Origin: Nocardia sp.
GTDB lineage: Bacteria > Actinomycetota > Actinomycetes > Mycobacteriales > Mycobacteriaceae
DNA: 47,329 nucleotides
Assembly (NCBI RefSeq): GCF_025465275.1
Contig: NZ_JAODNK010000076.1
Coordinates: forward strand, 1 to 47,329
Reading direction: 5' to 3'
The notes beneath the pieces are model-generated. The model saw only the letters and a program-made list of their open reading frames with translations, ran no database searches and had not been told where the DNA came from. Below, piece after piece: positions 1 through 7,920 of the stretch (position 1 is its first letter; every line of letters starts with the position of its first letter). The position numbers and the translations under genes are program-made.

Positions 1-27
1 GACAGGACCGATCGGTATGCGACACAG

Positions 28-56
28 TTGACTCCGCGAGCGACGCTGGTCACAAT
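28..56 (+). promoter_or_regulatory. Candidate promoter of the first gene
   Basis: A TTGACT hexamer at 28-33 is followed after 17 bp by CACAAT at 51-56. This would start transcription near 63, just upstream of the GGAGG ribosome-binding site at about 70-74. It is seen by eye only; the -10 match is imperfect. Confidence 0.4.
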
Positions 57-80
57 CGGTGCCCAAGCTGGAGGGTAGGT

Positions 81-641
81 ATGCGCACTAAGACTGATCA
101 CCGCTTCATCATCGACATCGATCCCGATCAAGTGATGGAGGCGTTGCTCATGGTCGAGCAACTCCCCGACTGGTCACCCGCCCATCAGGACGTCCGCGTC
201 GCCACCCGTGACACCTTGGGCCGTCCGAAGAAGGTGTACGTCTCCGCGAGTCTGATGGGACGGCCCGACCGGCAGGTCGTGGAATACACCTGCACCGAGA
301 ACCGGGTGGCCTGGAAGGTCTCCGAGAGCAGCGCGGGCGCCGGCGGCCAGGGCTGGTTCGACCTCGCCGAGACCGAGGACGGCTGCACCGAGGTCTGGTA
401 CCACACCGAGGTTTACCTGCCGATTCCCGCGCCGGGCATGCTGCTCAAGCGCAGTGCGCGGCGCGAGGGCGAAGTCACCATCGACAATTTTGTCGCCTTC
501 GTCGAGACGGTCACCGGCATCGAGGGACTCTCCGAAGCCGATGAACCGCCGTACACCGAGCAGGCCGGCTACGAGCCCGCAACCTATACGCCGCCACTGC
601 ATTACGGCGGCAGCTTCGAACCGGGCTTCGGGACCGCCTGA
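81..641 (+). CDS. SRPBCC-family (polyketide cyclase/START-like) protein
   Basis: The 186-residue protein looks like a single SRPBCC helix-grip domain over about residues 5-145. It has an N-terminal segment with the DPDQVMEALLMVEQLPDWSP pattern typical of the first strand and helices, and a C-terminal helix around SARREGEVTIDNFVAFVETV. A disordered Pro/Tyr/Gly-rich tail follows. The family binds hydrophobic ligands in a cavity; no catalytic residues can be assigned and the ligand is unknown. The ATG at 81 has a GGAGGGTAGGT ribosome-binding site directly upstream. There is no signal peptide, so it is probably cytoplasmic. It stands alone, with a short tandem repeat downstream. Confidence 0.8.
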   Translation: MRTKTDHRFIIDIDPDQVMEALLMVEQLPDWSPAHQDVRVATRDTLGRPKKVYVSASLMGRPDRQVVEYTCTENRVAWKVSESSAGAGGQGWFDLAETEDGCTEVWYHTEVYLPIPAPGMLLKRSARREGEVTIDNFVAFVETVTGIEGLSEADEPPYTEQAGYEPATYTPPLHYGGSFEPGFGTA

Positions 642-650
642 CACTGCGCA

Positions 651-700
651 TGACGCCGACCGCCCGTTTTGCGTGACGCCGACGGCCCGTTTTGCGTGAC
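651..700. repeat. Two and a fraction tandem copies of a 23-bp unit
   Basis: The unit TGACGCCGACSGCCCGTTTTGCG (S is C or G) begins at 651 and again at 674, differing only at S. A partial third copy starts at 697. It sits 10 bp after the stop codon of the SRPBCC gene, inside the 193-bp gap before the LtrA gene. No strong hairpin is seen, so a terminator role is not supported. Confidence 0.7.
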
Positions 701-834
701 ACCGGATGCTCGGTCTCTACAGGACACCGCGCCTCGTGTCACGTGACCCTGACGCCCACATCACCGCGGTTGTGATCATGCCGAGCGCGAACACGCGTCG
801 CTGACACTGTCTTTCGAGCCCTGGACACTGCAAT

Positions 835-2049
835 ATGTCCGCCATGCCCGGTGCGCAACGATCCCGAATGACCCTGGTGTCCGAGGACGGCTCGGTCACC
901 CAACTCGAACTGTTCTTCGACCTGGTGATCGTCTTCGCCTTCACCATGGTCACCGATCTCGCCGCCCATGAGACCACTGCGGTGAATCTGCTGCGGGCCC
1001 TGGTCATCCTCATGCTGCTGTGGTGGATGTGGATCGGCTACTCGTGGCTCGGCAATGTGGTCAAGGCCGATGAGGGCATTGCCCGGGTGGCCATGTTCGT
1101 GGCCATGGGCGCGTCGTTCCTCATCGCGCTCACCATTCCCGAGGCCTTCCATGATCTTCCGGGCGGCTGGTATGGGCCGCTGGTCTTCGTCATCGCCTAT
1201 CTGGTGGCACGGCTGATCCACCTGTGGGTGTTCTGGCTGGCCAGTGCCGAGGACGAGCAACTGCGCGGACAGGTCGTGCGCTGGGCGAGTGGATCACTCA
1301 CCATCGGCGGTGCGCTGCTGCTGCTCGGCGCGCACTACAACGGCGGCGCGCAGATCGGACTGTGGCTGGGCGCGCTCGCCTGGGACATGCTGTGGACGGC
1401 GTTCTCCGGCAATGAGTGGCGGCTCAACTCCGCCAAGCATTTCGCCGAGCGGTACGGGCTGATCGTCATCATCGCGCTGGGCGAATCCATCGTCTCCATC
1501 GGCGTGGGTGTGGCCGGACTGCCCATCTCCTGGGCGATCACGCTGGGATCGATGCTGGGGCTGGCCGTTTCGGGGCTGCTGTGGTGGGCGTACTTCGATG
1601 TGGCGTCGATCGTGGTGGAGCATGAGCTCGAGCACTCCACCGGGGAGCGGCGGGTGCAGATCGCGCGCGGTTGCTACACCTACTGGCACTTTCCGATGAT
1701 CGCCGGGATCGTCGCCATGTCCTTGGGTTTGAAGAAGGTGCTCAGCTATGTGGGCGGGGCACAGGGGCATTCGCTGAACGACGCGCTGTACGGCATCCCG
1801 CTGTACGCCCTCTACGGCGGCGTGGTGGCCTATCTGGTGGCCCTGGTGGGTTTCCGGTACTCCGCGACACACAAAGTCCTCATACCGCGTCTGGTGGCGG
1901 CTGTGGCGCTGCTGGCGCTCATCTGGCCCGCGACCGCGCTGCCGGCGCTGGGATCGCTGGGGATGCTGTGCGCGGTTCTGCTCGCGCTCATCGTCTGGGA
2001 GGTGGTGGCGTACGCGCAGAAGCGCGAGCGCGTCCGGCACGGAGGCTGA
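835..2049 (+). CDS. Low temperature requirement A (LtrA) family membrane protein
   Basis: The 404-residue protein is almost entirely hydrophobic and should span the membrane about ten times. It carries two LtrA-family signatures: LELFFDLVIVFAFT near residues 24-37 and LIVIIALGESIVSIGVG near residues 208-224. LtrA was named from a Listeria gene needed for growth in the cold; the biochemical role is unknown. The ATG at 835 is chosen, but a second ATG nine bases further in would also fit; no strong ribosome-binding site is visible. It is convergent with the next gene, with only 3 bp between the stop codons, so the two may interfere at their 3' ends. Confidence 0.85.
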   Translation: MSAMPGAQRSRMTLVSEDGSVTQLELFFDLVIVFAFTMVTDLAAHETTAVNLLRALVILMLLWWMWIGYSWLGNVVKADEGIARVAMFVAMGASFLIALTIPEAFHDLPGGWYGPLVFVIAYLVARLIHLWVFWLASAEDEQLRGQVVRWASGSLTIGGALLLLGAHYNGGAQIGLWLGALAWDMLWTAFSGNEWRLNSAKHFAERYGLIVIIALGESIVSIGVGVAGLPISWAITLGSMLGLAVSGLLWWAYFDVASIVVEHELEHSTGERRVQIARGCYTYWHFPMIAGIVAMSLGLKKVLSYVGGAQGHSLNDALYGIPLYALYGGVVAYLVALVGFRYSATHKVLIPRLVAAVALLALIWPATALPALGSLGMLCAVLLALIVWEVVAYAQKRERVRHGG

Positions 2050-2052
2050 GAA

Positions 2053-2892
2053 TTATTGCGGGAGCCGGTTGTTCACCGACTCCGGCACCCGCACTCCGGC
2101 GTGCACCGCGGCGCGCATCTGAGTCACGTTCTCCCGCAGCGCATCCGCTACCAGCTCGTCGGTGCGGGGATCGGCGAGCACCTGCAGGATGATGCGGAAG
2201 CTGGCATCGGTGATGCCGTGAATGATCTCCTCGTGGAACGGGAAATACCGCACCCGGCCCAGCTGGGGATCCTGCTGGATGAGGTCCAGCATCATCTGGT
2301 TGATCTCACCCCGGTTCTCCTCCAGCGCATTCGCGATATTTTGGGTGTAATGGCCGGTGCGCAGGACATCGCCGACCTCGTCCAGGACGGCAATGGTGAC
2401 AGGGCGCTTGACGATGTCGACGATGGTGCCGACGAAGCGGTTCACCACCGCCGCCGTGACCCGGTCACCGAAGGCGCGATCTGCCACCCGGGCCACCCGG
2501 ACCGCGATCGCCACGACGCGCAGCAGACGGAAGCCGCGGAAGAACGGGCTGGTCACCGGGACCATGCCCAGTACCTCGTACCAGTAGATGAACGGGAACG
2601 TCCAACTCCAGCCCTCGTGCCGCCAGCGCCACAGGAACTCGATCGCGAAGGCCGCGCAGATGCTGTAGTCGATGTACCGGATCGTCCGGTAGGTGTCGTC
2701 CGCCACCGGGAAGAACGTCACCCAGGTGACCAGCGCGACCGACACCACGGCCAGGGCCAGCATGAAGAGATCCGTCCACAGGGCAGGCGGCTTGTGTGGG
2801 AATTCCCCCGCCTCCGGTTCACTGACCTCGATCACGCGGACCCCTTCCTCATCGAATGGCCTCCGCCAGCGTAATTGGCCCAGCTGAACCAC
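2053..2892 (-). CDS. Ion-transporter-like protein with voltage-sensor fold but no visible pore
   Basis: In this 279-residue protein four hydrophobic segments are visible at about 41-62, 69-90, 98-114 and 117-141. The fourth has the S4 pattern of a voltage sensor, with arginines at 119, 122, 125, 132, 135 and 139. The second carries acidic residues (D75, E85) that could pair with them. After S4 there is no S5-pore-S6 region. Instead a soluble, helical C-terminal half of about 130 residues follows (NRFVGTIVDIVK onward). Annotation pipelines would probably call it an ion transporter. Whether it conducts protons like Hv1, senses voltage only, or is a structural relic cannot be told. The start is GTG with GGAG about 7 nt upstream. 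Confidence 0.65.
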   Translation of the reverse strand: MVQLGQLRWRRPFDEEGVRVIEVSEPEAGEFPHKPPALWTDLFMLALAVVSVALVTWVTFFPVADDTYRTIRYIDYSICAAFAIEFLWRWRHEGWSWTFPFIYWYEVLGMVPVTSPFFRGFRLLRVVAIAVRVARVADRAFGDRVTAAVVNRFVGTIVDIVKRPVTIAVLDEVGDVLRTGHYTQNIANALEENRGEINQMMLDLIQQDPQLGRVRYFPFHEEIIHGITDASFRIILQVLADPRTDELVADALRENVTQMRAAVHAGVRVPESVNNRLPQ

Positions 2893-2921
2893 CCGTGAGC
2901 TCCGAGCAATTCCGCGAGTTT

Positions 2922-2956
2922 CGGGCTGCGGTGATGTTCGGCAACACCGCAGCCCG
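2922..2956 (-). terminator. Strong hairpin terminator after the cholesterol-oxidase-type gene
   Basis: CGGGCTGCGGTG (2922-2933) and CACCGCAGCCCG (2945-2956) form a perfect 12-bp stem with an 11-nt loop. It lies just beyond the stop codon at 2965 of the minus-strand GMC gene. There is no T-run, as is usual in actinobacteria. Confidence 0.7.
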
Positions 2957-2964
2957 TGGTCCAG

Positions 2965-4593
2965 CTATCGGCCCGCGCGGATGATCGCTTCGATATTGCG
3001 TTCTGCGAGTGCGGTAATCGTGAGCGCCGGGTTCACCGTGGCCGTACTGCCGGGGATGGCAGCGCCGTCCATGACGTACAGACCCGGATGGCCGATCACC
3101 CGCCCGTTCGCATCGGTCGCCTGCCCGAGCACTGCGCCGCCGAGCGGGTGGGCGGTGAAAGCCGCATTGGCGTCGTAGCCGATCGGGGCGTAGTCGACGA
3201 TGGAACCGGCGCGCTCGGCGATCCGGCGATCGACCGCGCGGCAGGCGCCGACGACCTCGCCCTGTGCGCCCCGCGGCCAGGACAGACCGACCGCATTGCG
3301 GGCAGCGTCGTAGCCGAAGCGGGCGCGGGTCGGATCCAGCGCGATACCGAGCGAGGCGATCGCGCCGGTGTCCACCGGAATGCCCGGCACATACCAGTTT
3401 TCGAGGGTCAGGGGCATACCGGATTCGTCTGCGATGCGGCTGGCGCTGGGCACACCGCTGCCGACGCCCGCCAGCGAGCTCTCGGCGCGGGCGAGCACCA
3501 CATCACCATTGGTGCCCCAGCCGTCGCCGATATGCTCGTTCAGCCGCGGCAGCGCGCCGGTGGCCTGGGCCCGCACCAGCAGTTCGGAGGTGCCGACCGA
3601 GCCCGCGCCCAGGAACAGGCGGTCACAGGTGAGGGTGCGGGTGGCGAGCACCTGACCGGCGGGCGCCAGCTTGGTCACCGATACCACGTACTTGCCATTG
3701 GCATCCTGGCCGATGGAGTCCACCCGGTGCCCCGGGAAGATCGCCGAGCGTCCGGTGCCTTCGGCGTAACGCAGATAGTTCTGGTTCAGATCGAACTTCG
3801 CGCCGTTGGAATTGCCGAGATTGCTGCGTGCGGCGGTCGCCGAGGGGCGCGAGTTGCCCGCCAGTTCGGCGCGCAGCATATCCCAGTTGAAGATCGAATC
3901 ATTGGCCTGCGGTTCATAACCCGCGGCCCGGACCTGCTGGTCCCACACCCGGGAATGCGTGAACGGCACGGAGTTGTAGACGTCGGCCGGCATGGTGCTC
4001 AGTCGCAGCATGTCCCGCACGCGCGGGTAGTAGACGCGGTCGAGTTCGTCGTAGTCGACGATGCCGCCGAACACCGAGTCGAACAGATGCTTCGGGGGGG
4101 CCACCATCGCGCCGGTGAAGACGATCGACCCGCCGCCGACCGCCGCACCGCGCCACACATCGATGCCGGCGAATTCGGTGACATCCAGGACGCCGCCGAA
4201 ATCGCTGAACGGCATGGGCACCTTGGTGACGCCGGTGAAACTCGTGCGATGCCAGAAGCCGCGCCCGTCCGGCAGATCGTCGCCGGTGAAGATCTCCCGC
4301 CAGGGATCATTCGGCCACCGCGAGCCGCGCTCCAGCACCGTGTTCTGCACCCCGGCCTCGGCAAGTCGCAACGCCGTCACGGCCGCCCCGAATCCGGACC
4401 CGATGACAATGGCCTCGGAGTGCTCCGGCGGATCGGGTAGCGGTGCGAAGATTTCCGGCACCCACGCCTGAAAGAGCGCGTTCCACAACGGATTTGCCGA
4501 CGCGACACCGGCGCCGCGCACAGCGGCACCCGATCCCGCGCCCGCGAGCAAAGCCGCCAATCCGGCAGCTTTCAACACGGCGCGCCTGCGCAA
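2965..4593 (-). CDS. Cholesterol-oxidase-type GMC oxidoreductase, Tat-exported
   Basis: The protein aligns by eye along its length with class I (non-covalent FAD) cholesterol oxidases of Streptomyces and Rhodococcus. Those enzymes oxidise and isomerise 3-beta-hydroxysterols with release of hydrogen peroxide. The FAD Rossmann motif VIGSGFGAAVTALRLAEAG lies near residues 63-81. The active-site Glu (LTLENW, about 399), His (AHPLGG, about 481) and Asn (VNPALTITALAERN, about 520) are all present. I choose a TTG start at 4593, because it follows a GGGAGGTGG ribosome-binding site and yields MRRRAVLKAAGLAALL, a twin-arginine signal. An in-frame GTG or ATG further out (to 4671) would place 26 extra residues before that signal. 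It is monocistronic. The true substrate could be another sterol. Confidence 0.85.
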   Translation of the reverse strand: MRRRAVLKAAGLAALLAGAGSGAAVRGAGVASANPLWNALFQAWVPEIFAPLPDPPEHSEAIVIGSGFGAAVTALRLAEAGVQNTVLERGSRWPNDPWREIFTGDDLPDGRGFWHRTSFTGVTKVPMPFSDFGGVLDVTEFAGIDVWRGAAVGGGSIVFTGAMVAPPKHLFDSVFGGIVDYDELDRVYYPRVRDMLRLSTMPADVYNSVPFTHSRVWDQQVRAAGYEPQANDSIFNWDMLRAELAGNSRPSATAARSNLGNSNGAKFDLNQNYLRYAEGTGRSAIFPGHRVDSIGQDANGKYVVSVTKLAPAGQVLATRTLTCDRLFLGAGSVGTSELLVRAQATGALPRLNEHIGDGWGTNGDVVLARAESSLAGVGSGVPSASRIADESGMPLTLENWYVPGIPVDTGAIASLGIALDPTRARFGYDAARNAVGLSWPRGAQGEVVGACRAVDRRIAERAGSIVDYAPIGYDANAAFTAHPLGGAVLGQATDANGRVIGHPGLYVMDGAAIPGSTATVNPALTITALAERNIEAIIRAGR

Positions 4594-4761
4594 GCGGCCA
4601 CCTCCCTCATCAAGTAGGCCGCGCGCGACACTACCGCCCACCCGCCCCCGCAACAACACATTCGGCAACACCAGACCACCCGGTCATGCGTGTCTGCTAT
4701 GCGTCACGCCCAAACCGTGCTAGGCAACCGCCACCAGGAACCACACAGCCCGAGCCTGAAC

Positions 4762-5092
4762 GCCACAGCACGCACACAAGCTGCGCCGTTCAGACACGGG
4801 CTGTTCCGTCAAGATGAGCTGTTCCGTCGCGACATACAGCGCGCGTCCCCACAGCACAGCGCGCATACAAGCTGCGCCGTTGGGAGACAGGCTGTTCCGT
4901 CGAGATGAGCTGTTGCGTCGGGACCACACAGCGCGCGTCCCGACGGCACAGCGTGTATAGGTGCTGCGCCGTTCAGAGACAGGCTGTTCCGTCGAGATGA
5001 ACTGTTGCGTCGCGACCACACAACGCGCGTCCCGACGGCACAGCGTGATAGGAGCTGCGCTGTTCGGAGACGGGCTGTTCGGTCGGGATGGA
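4762..5092. repeat. Four tandem copies of a 91-bp intergenic repeat
   Basis: The marker CTGCGCCGTT starts at 4781, 4872 and 4963, and CTGCGCTGTT at 5054, so the period is exactly 91 bp. The last copy breaks off near 5092. Each unit contains a GAGACRGGCTGTTCCGTC-like core followed by a related half-copy, CTGTTGCGTCG. Because 91 is not a multiple of three, an open frame would shift at each copy, so it is not a protein repeat. The array fills most of the 510-bp gap between the GMC gene and gatD (4594-5103). The rest of the gap (4594-4761) shows nothing recognisable. Confidence 0.85.
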
Positions 5093-5103
5093 CCGGCTGC
5101 GGG

Positions 5104-5814
5104 TCAGGCGCGGAGGCGCTCGCGGCGGAGTTGGTCTACTTCCGGGAGGGCAAGGGGGGGAAGGGAATCGACGCCGAGGGCGCGGGCCAGGAGGTAGTCG
5201 GCGAGTTCGGGGTTGCGGGCCAGGGCGGGGCCGTGCATGTAGGTGCCGAGGACGGAGCCTTGGACTACGCCCTCCATGCCATCGCCTACGCCGTTGCCGA
5301 TGCCCTTGGTGACGCGCGCGAGGGCGGTGGCGTCGCCGCCGAGTTTGGTTCCGCCGCGGTGGTTTTCGAAGCCGCTGAGGGGCTGGGTGAGGCCGGGGAG
5401 CAGGGGCTGGGTGGCCACCTCGCCGATGGCGCGCTTGTCCTGGGGGGAGGTGGTGACGTCGAAGAGGCCGACGCCGTCCACGCGCTCACCCGAGGAGGTT
5501 TCGTACCAGTGGCCGAGCACCTGGATGGCGGCACAGATGGCGAGGATCGGCGCACCGCGCTGGGCGGCCTGCTGCATACCGGGGTACTTCTGCAGGTGCC
5601 GGGTGGCCAGGCGCTGCGCGGAATCCTCCGCACCGCCGAGGGTGTAGAGGTCGAGCGAGTCGGGAACCGGGTCGGCCAGGGTGATTTCGACGATTTCGGC
5701 GTCGTGGCCCCGCATGCGCAGGCGCTGGCGCAGCACCAGCGCATTGCCGCCGTCGCCGTAGGTACCCATGACATCGGGCAGCACCAGGCCGATGCGTACG
5801 GTCGATTCACTCAT
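5104..5814 (-). CDS. gatD: GatD, glutaminase subunit of lipid II isoglutaminyl synthase
   Basis: The 236-residue class I glutamine amidotransferase is of the cobyric-acid-synthase-like type. It releases ammonia from glutamine for the partner MurT, which amidates the alpha-carboxylate of D-Glu in the peptidoglycan stem of lipid II. The nucleophile is Cys94 in ILAICAAIQVLG, and the catalytic His is about residue 194 in YMHGPALARNPELADYLL. The third triad residue, Asp, is known to come from MurT. The start ATG at 5814 overlaps the TGA of a 26-codon mini-ORF (ATGA), so translation is probably coupled. In M. tuberculosis this is annotated cobQ2, Rv3713. It lies directly downstream of murT, as expected. 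Confidence 0.93.
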   Translation of the reverse strand: MSESTVRIGLVLPDVMGTYGDGGNALVLRQRLRMRGHDAEIVEITLADPVPDSLDLYTLGGAEDSAQRLATRHLQKYPGMQQAAQRGAPILAICAAIQVLGHWYETSSGERVDGVGLFDVTTSPQDKRAIGEVATQPLLPGLTQPLSGFENHRGGTKLGGDATALARVTKGIGNGVGDGMEGVVQGSVLGTYMHGPALARNPELADYLLARALGVDSLPPLALPEVDQLRRERLRA

Positions 5815-5891
5815 GCCCGAACCTCGCTAGCGCTCGGCTCGGTCATGCGCGATGCACGCTGTGTCATGATTCGTTCGCTTCGCTCACTCAT
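5811..5891 (-). repeat. Mini-ORF element between murT and gatD, ATGA-coupled at both ends
   Basis: On the minus strand, ATG at 5891 overlaps the murT stop (ATGA) and opens 26 codons beginning MSERSERIMTQRAS and ending SASEVRA. Its TGA overlaps the gatD ATG at 5814 (again ATGA). A 13-base direct repeat, CGGGCATGAGTGA, flanks the segment. The AGCGAAGCGAACGAAT motif resembles small dispersed repeats that I recall at start codons in Nocardia and Rhodococcus; this is memory, not a search. It is more likely a mobile or repeated sequence than a functional peptide, though it may be translated. Confidence 0.6.
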
Positions 5892-7135
5892 GCCCGGGCC
5901 TTCGCCTTCACTTCGAGATCGCGGTTCAGGTCCCGGAATGCCGTGTAATTGGCGAGTACTTCCACCTGCCCCGGTGGACAGGATGCGATGGCGCGCAAGG
6001 GATCCGCGACCGTCGTGTGCTCCACCCCGGCGTACGTCAGGCGCACCGCCAGGTCGGTGGCGCGCTCGCCCGCCGCGACCACCTGGGTGCCCTCGAAGTG
6101 TTCGAAACGCACGTCCCACAGCCAGGACAGATCCTCGCCGTCGGGCACCTGGCCGTTCACGGCGATCACCAAACCCGTTGCGGCAGGGTCGATCATGGAC
6201 AGCGCCTCCTGCCAGCCGGCCGGATTCTTGGCCAGCAGCAGGCGCGCGTTGCGGCCGTCGACTTCGACGGTGCGATAGCGGCCCGCGATCTCGTCGACGG
6301 TCCCCGTGGCCTGCGCGGCGGCCGCCGCATCGGCGCCCATCGCCACGGCTGCCGCCACCGCCTGGGCGGCGTTGCCACGATTGGCGCGGCCCGGAAGTGC
6401 AAGGGTGAGCGGCAATTCCAGCCCCTCGGGCCCGTACAGCGTGTGCTCGTCCACCCGCCACTGCGGCTCCGGGCGCTTGAAATCCGTTCCGGTGCTGTAC
6501 CAGTGGTCGCCCTCCCACATGATGGGCTCACCACTGCGCGGGCAGCTGGTGGCATCCACCGACCAGCCGCTACCGGCCGACAACCACACCACATTGGGAT
6601 GGTCGTAGGCGATCGAGGTCACCAGCACGTCATCACAGTTGGCGATGAGCACGGTGTCCGGATGCCGGGCCATACCGGCGCGCAGGCGGCGTTCGATCAT
6701 ATTGATCTCGCCGACCCGGTCCAGCTGGTCACGGGAAAGATTGAGCAGCACCACCACGGCCGGATCCAGCGCATCGGCCACATGCGGCAGATGCAGCTCG
6801 TCCACCTCGATCGCCGCCAGCGCCGCGGTGCGATTCGCGGTGAGCGCGGCCACGATTCCGGCATCCATATTCGCGCCGTCCGCCTGCGTCGCGACCGCAC
6901 CGAGCGTCTGCAGCGCGGCGGTGGTCATGCGCGTGGTGGTGGACTTGCCATTGGTGCCGGTCACCAGCACCGTGCGGCGGCCACGGCCCAGCTGGGCCAT
7001 GATCGTCGGGTCGATCTTCAGCGCGATCAGGCCGCCGATCATCGATCCCTTACCGCGCCCGGCCTGCTGCGAAGCCCATGAGGCCGCCGTTGCTGCCCGC
7101 AACGCCAGCTTGCCGCGTACCGAGATGTCTGCCAC
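5888..7135 (-). CDS. murT: MurT, Mur-ligase-type subunit of lipid II isoglutaminyl synthase
   Basis: The 415-residue Mur-ligase-type protein has the P-loop VTGTNGKSTTTRM at about 58-70. Its C-terminal DUF1727 domain carries the DLSWLWDVRFE segment, whose Asp completes the GatD active site. MurT binds ATP and activates D-Glu of lipid II for amidation with ammonia from GatD; this modification is essential or important in related bacteria. The Cys4 zinc ribbon seen in firmicute MurT is degenerate here: the SCPRSGEPIMW segment keeps only one cysteine. The GTG start at 7135 has TAAACT at 7142-7147 six nt upstream and no ribosome-binding site, suggesting a leaderless mRNA. It is first in the murT-gatD operon. 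Confidence 0.92.
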   Translation of the reverse strand: MADISVRGKLALRAATAASWASQQAGRGKGSMIGGLIALKIDPTIMAQLGRGRRTVLVTGTNGKSTTTRMTTAALQTLGAVATQADGANMDAGIVAALTANRTAALAAIEVDELHLPHVADALDPAVVVLLNLSRDQLDRVGEINMIERRLRAGMARHPDTVLIANCDDVLVTSIAYDHPNVVWLSAGSGWSVDATSCPRSGEPIMWEGDHWYSTGTDFKRPEPQWRVDEHTLYGPEGLELPLTLALPGRANRGNAAQAVAAAVAMGADAAAAAQATGTVDEIAGRYRTVEVDGRNARLLLAKNPAGWQEALSMIDPAATGLVIAVNGQVPDGEDLSWLWDVRFEHFEGTQVVAAGERATDLAVRLTYAGVEHTTVADPLRAIASCPPGQVEVLANYTAFRDLNRDLEVKAKARA

Positions 7136-7141
7136 GCCGCG

Positions 7142-7147
7142 AGTTTA
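7142..7147 (-). promoter_or_regulatory. Candidate -10 element for a leaderless murT transcript
   Basis: TAAACT on the minus strand ends six nt before the murT GTG, so transcription would begin at or next to the start codon. No convincing -35 element is seen. Inference only. Confidence 0.45.
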
Positions 7148-7243
7148 TTGGTGCGACCCGGTTGCTGCGCAGGCGGTATCGCCGGATTCGGCGTGAGCTG
7201 CGCCGCACCACGGTTCCACCGCGTACCTCAGGCGTGTCGCCGA

Positions 7244-7864
7244 TCAGGACTTGTAGAGCAGCTCCTCGTACGTGTGTGAGTAGTGCTTCTCCAATTGCTC
7301 CAGCGTCTCGGTGCTGTCCGGCTGCAATTCCTTCACCAGTCGCGCCTGGTTGGGCAGGGTGTCGACCGGCCACTGCTCCGGCTTCCACAGCCCGCTGCGC
7401 AGGAATGCCTTGGCGCAGTGCAGGAAGATCTGCTCGATCCGCACCTCGATGGCGAGGATGGGCCGATGCCCGCGCACCACCATGTCGTCGAAGTACGGTG
7501 CGTCGCGCACCAGGCGCGCGCGGCCGTTGACCCGCAGGGTCTCACCACGCCCCGGAATCAGGAAGATCACGCCCACATGCGGATTGACCAGAATATTGAG
7601 GTAGCCGTCCGCGCGGCGATTGCCCGGGCGCTCCGGAATGGCGATGGTCTTGTCGTCCAGTACGCGCACGAAACCGGCCGGATCACCCTTGGGCGAGGCG
7701 TCACAGTTGCCGTCCGCATCGCTGGTGGCCAGCACCACGAACGGGGAGTTGGCGATCCACTCCCGGTCCCGCGGGTGCAGTGCGACCCGCTCCTTGGCGA
7801 TGGCGCGGGGCGTCGGCGCGCCCAGCAGTTCCCGCAGTTCGGCCGGATCGGTGATCTCGCTCAT
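7244..7864 (-). CDS. FMN-dependent pyridoxamine-5'-phosphate-oxidase-like flavoprotein
   Basis: The protein has the split-barrel PPOX-type fold. REWIANSPFVVLATSDADGNCDASPKGDPAGFVRVLDDKTIAIPERPGNRRADGYLNIL is the classic sequence of the MSMEG_1061-like FMN-binding family of actinobacteria, followed by VGVIFLIPGRGETLRVNGRARL. Members bind FMN or F420 and act as small reductases or oxidases; the substrate is unknown. About 206 residues are expected with the ATG at 7864 (MSEITDPAELRELLG). A GTG 21 nt upstream, at 7885, would add MHAFNRV and is less likely. The gene lies 57 nt after the stop of the exported FAD enzyme on the same strand and may be co-transcribed with it. Confidence 0.82.
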   Translation of the reverse strand: MSEITDPAELRELLGAPTPRAIAKERVALHPRDREWIANSPFVVLATSDADGNCDASPKGDPAGFVRVLDDKTIAIPERPGNRRADGYLNILVNPHVGVIFLIPGRGETLRVNGRARLVRDAPYFDDMVVRGHRPILAIEVRIEQIFLHCAKAFLRSGLWKPEQWPVDTLPNQARLVKELQPDSTETLEQLEKHYSHTYEELLYKS

Positions 7865-7920
7865 GACTCGATTGAACGCGTGCACCGCGGTCCGGGGCCA
7901 GTGGTTTGTGCGGAATGTCG

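Noticed and set aside
2956..4440. 494-codon plus-strand ORF
   Set aside because: Antisense to the cholesterol-oxidase-type gene; no recognisable protein sequence.
4762..5092. CRISPR array
   Set aside because: The 91-bp units are contiguous and similar throughout, with no short repeat alternating with unique spacers, and no cas genes are near.
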